Part shown: one piece after another, positions 61,242-61,286 of the stretch | How positions within the stretch are numbered: the first letter of the stretch is position 1 | Layout of the letters: the number at the start of each line of letters is the position of its first letter | Assembly: GCA_958439425.1 (NCBI GenBank) | Contig: CAUBVH010000014.1 | Location: 1-61,286 of the forward strand | Reading direction: 5' to 3' | Origin: an uncultured Collinsella sp. | Lineage (GTDB): Bacteria; Actinomycetota; Coriobacteriia; Coriobacteriales; Coriobacteriaceae | Length of the DNA: 61,286 nt | Position numbers and translations under genes: made by a program | The notes under the pieces: model-generated | The model's input: the letters and a program-made list of their open reading frames with translations, nothing else | What the model was told of the DNA's origin: nothing | Database searches by the model: none

Positions 61242-61286
61242 TCATTTTCATTGCAACAGCCTCAGGACTCAGCGCAACGCGTTGCG

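Overview
The window looks like chromosomal DNA of a gut Coriobacteriia bacterium, most likely Collinsella or a close relative. This is an inference from GC-rich codon use, the mixed-acid/lactate gene set (pta, two ackA, ldh), a complete ECF transporter, a D-aspartate-type cell-wall ligase and the style of the intergenic repeats. No rRNA, tRNA or CRISPR array was seen.

Layout. Positions 558-4420 carry polyphosphate kinase and a 23S rRNA uracil-C5 methyltransferase, followed by an internally deleted IS3-family remnant. Positions 5063-9076 are a leftward beta-glucoside operon (DMT-family permease, GH1 phospho-beta-glucosidase, PTS IIBC) with a terminator hairpin in its leader. Next come a DJ-1/Maf pair, a P1 peptidase, UDP-galactopyranose mutase with a glycosyltransferase, and pta facing two tandem acetate kinases. 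Positions 18726-26584 form a less GC-rich block: three MFS permeases, LysR, HIT, a type-B carboxylesterase and a divergent MerR regulator with a 19-bp-spacer promoter. Then follow xseA/xseB, a YugP-type metalloprotease, RNase D, a lipid kinase and a membrane-anchored C69 peptidase.

Positions 34085-37638 are a tryptophan-attenuated ECF transporter: a 22-codon leader with three consecutive Trp codons, an attenuator, then S, AA and T components. Positions 37764-39851 pair an aspartate/glutamate racemase with an ATP-grasp ligase resembling D-aspartate ligase. A PcsB-like cell-wall protein follows; its 3' end is partly duplicated on the far side of an inserted DUF4143-type ATPase. Then come a Ser/Thr kinase with an HTH partner, a lipoprotein, a HigBA toxin-antitoxin pair and an M20 amidohydrolase. 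A lysine riboswitch precedes an in-frame lysA-dapA fusion, dapB and dapH. The window ends with a nucleoid-associated protein, a DUF2974 hydrolase, ldh, a DapL-like aminotransferase, nadE and a radical-SAM gene followed by a 36-residue peptide gene, which is a possible RiPP system.

The most unusual signal is between genes. Two families of nested hairpins sit just after stop codons in a fixed orientation to the upstream gene. Their internal loops are conserved while their flanking helices change sequence but keep pairing. Family A follows rnd, the ECF S component and dapH; family B follows the P1 peptidase, the GT2 gene and pta. They look like structured 3'-UTR elements and not ordinary terminators.
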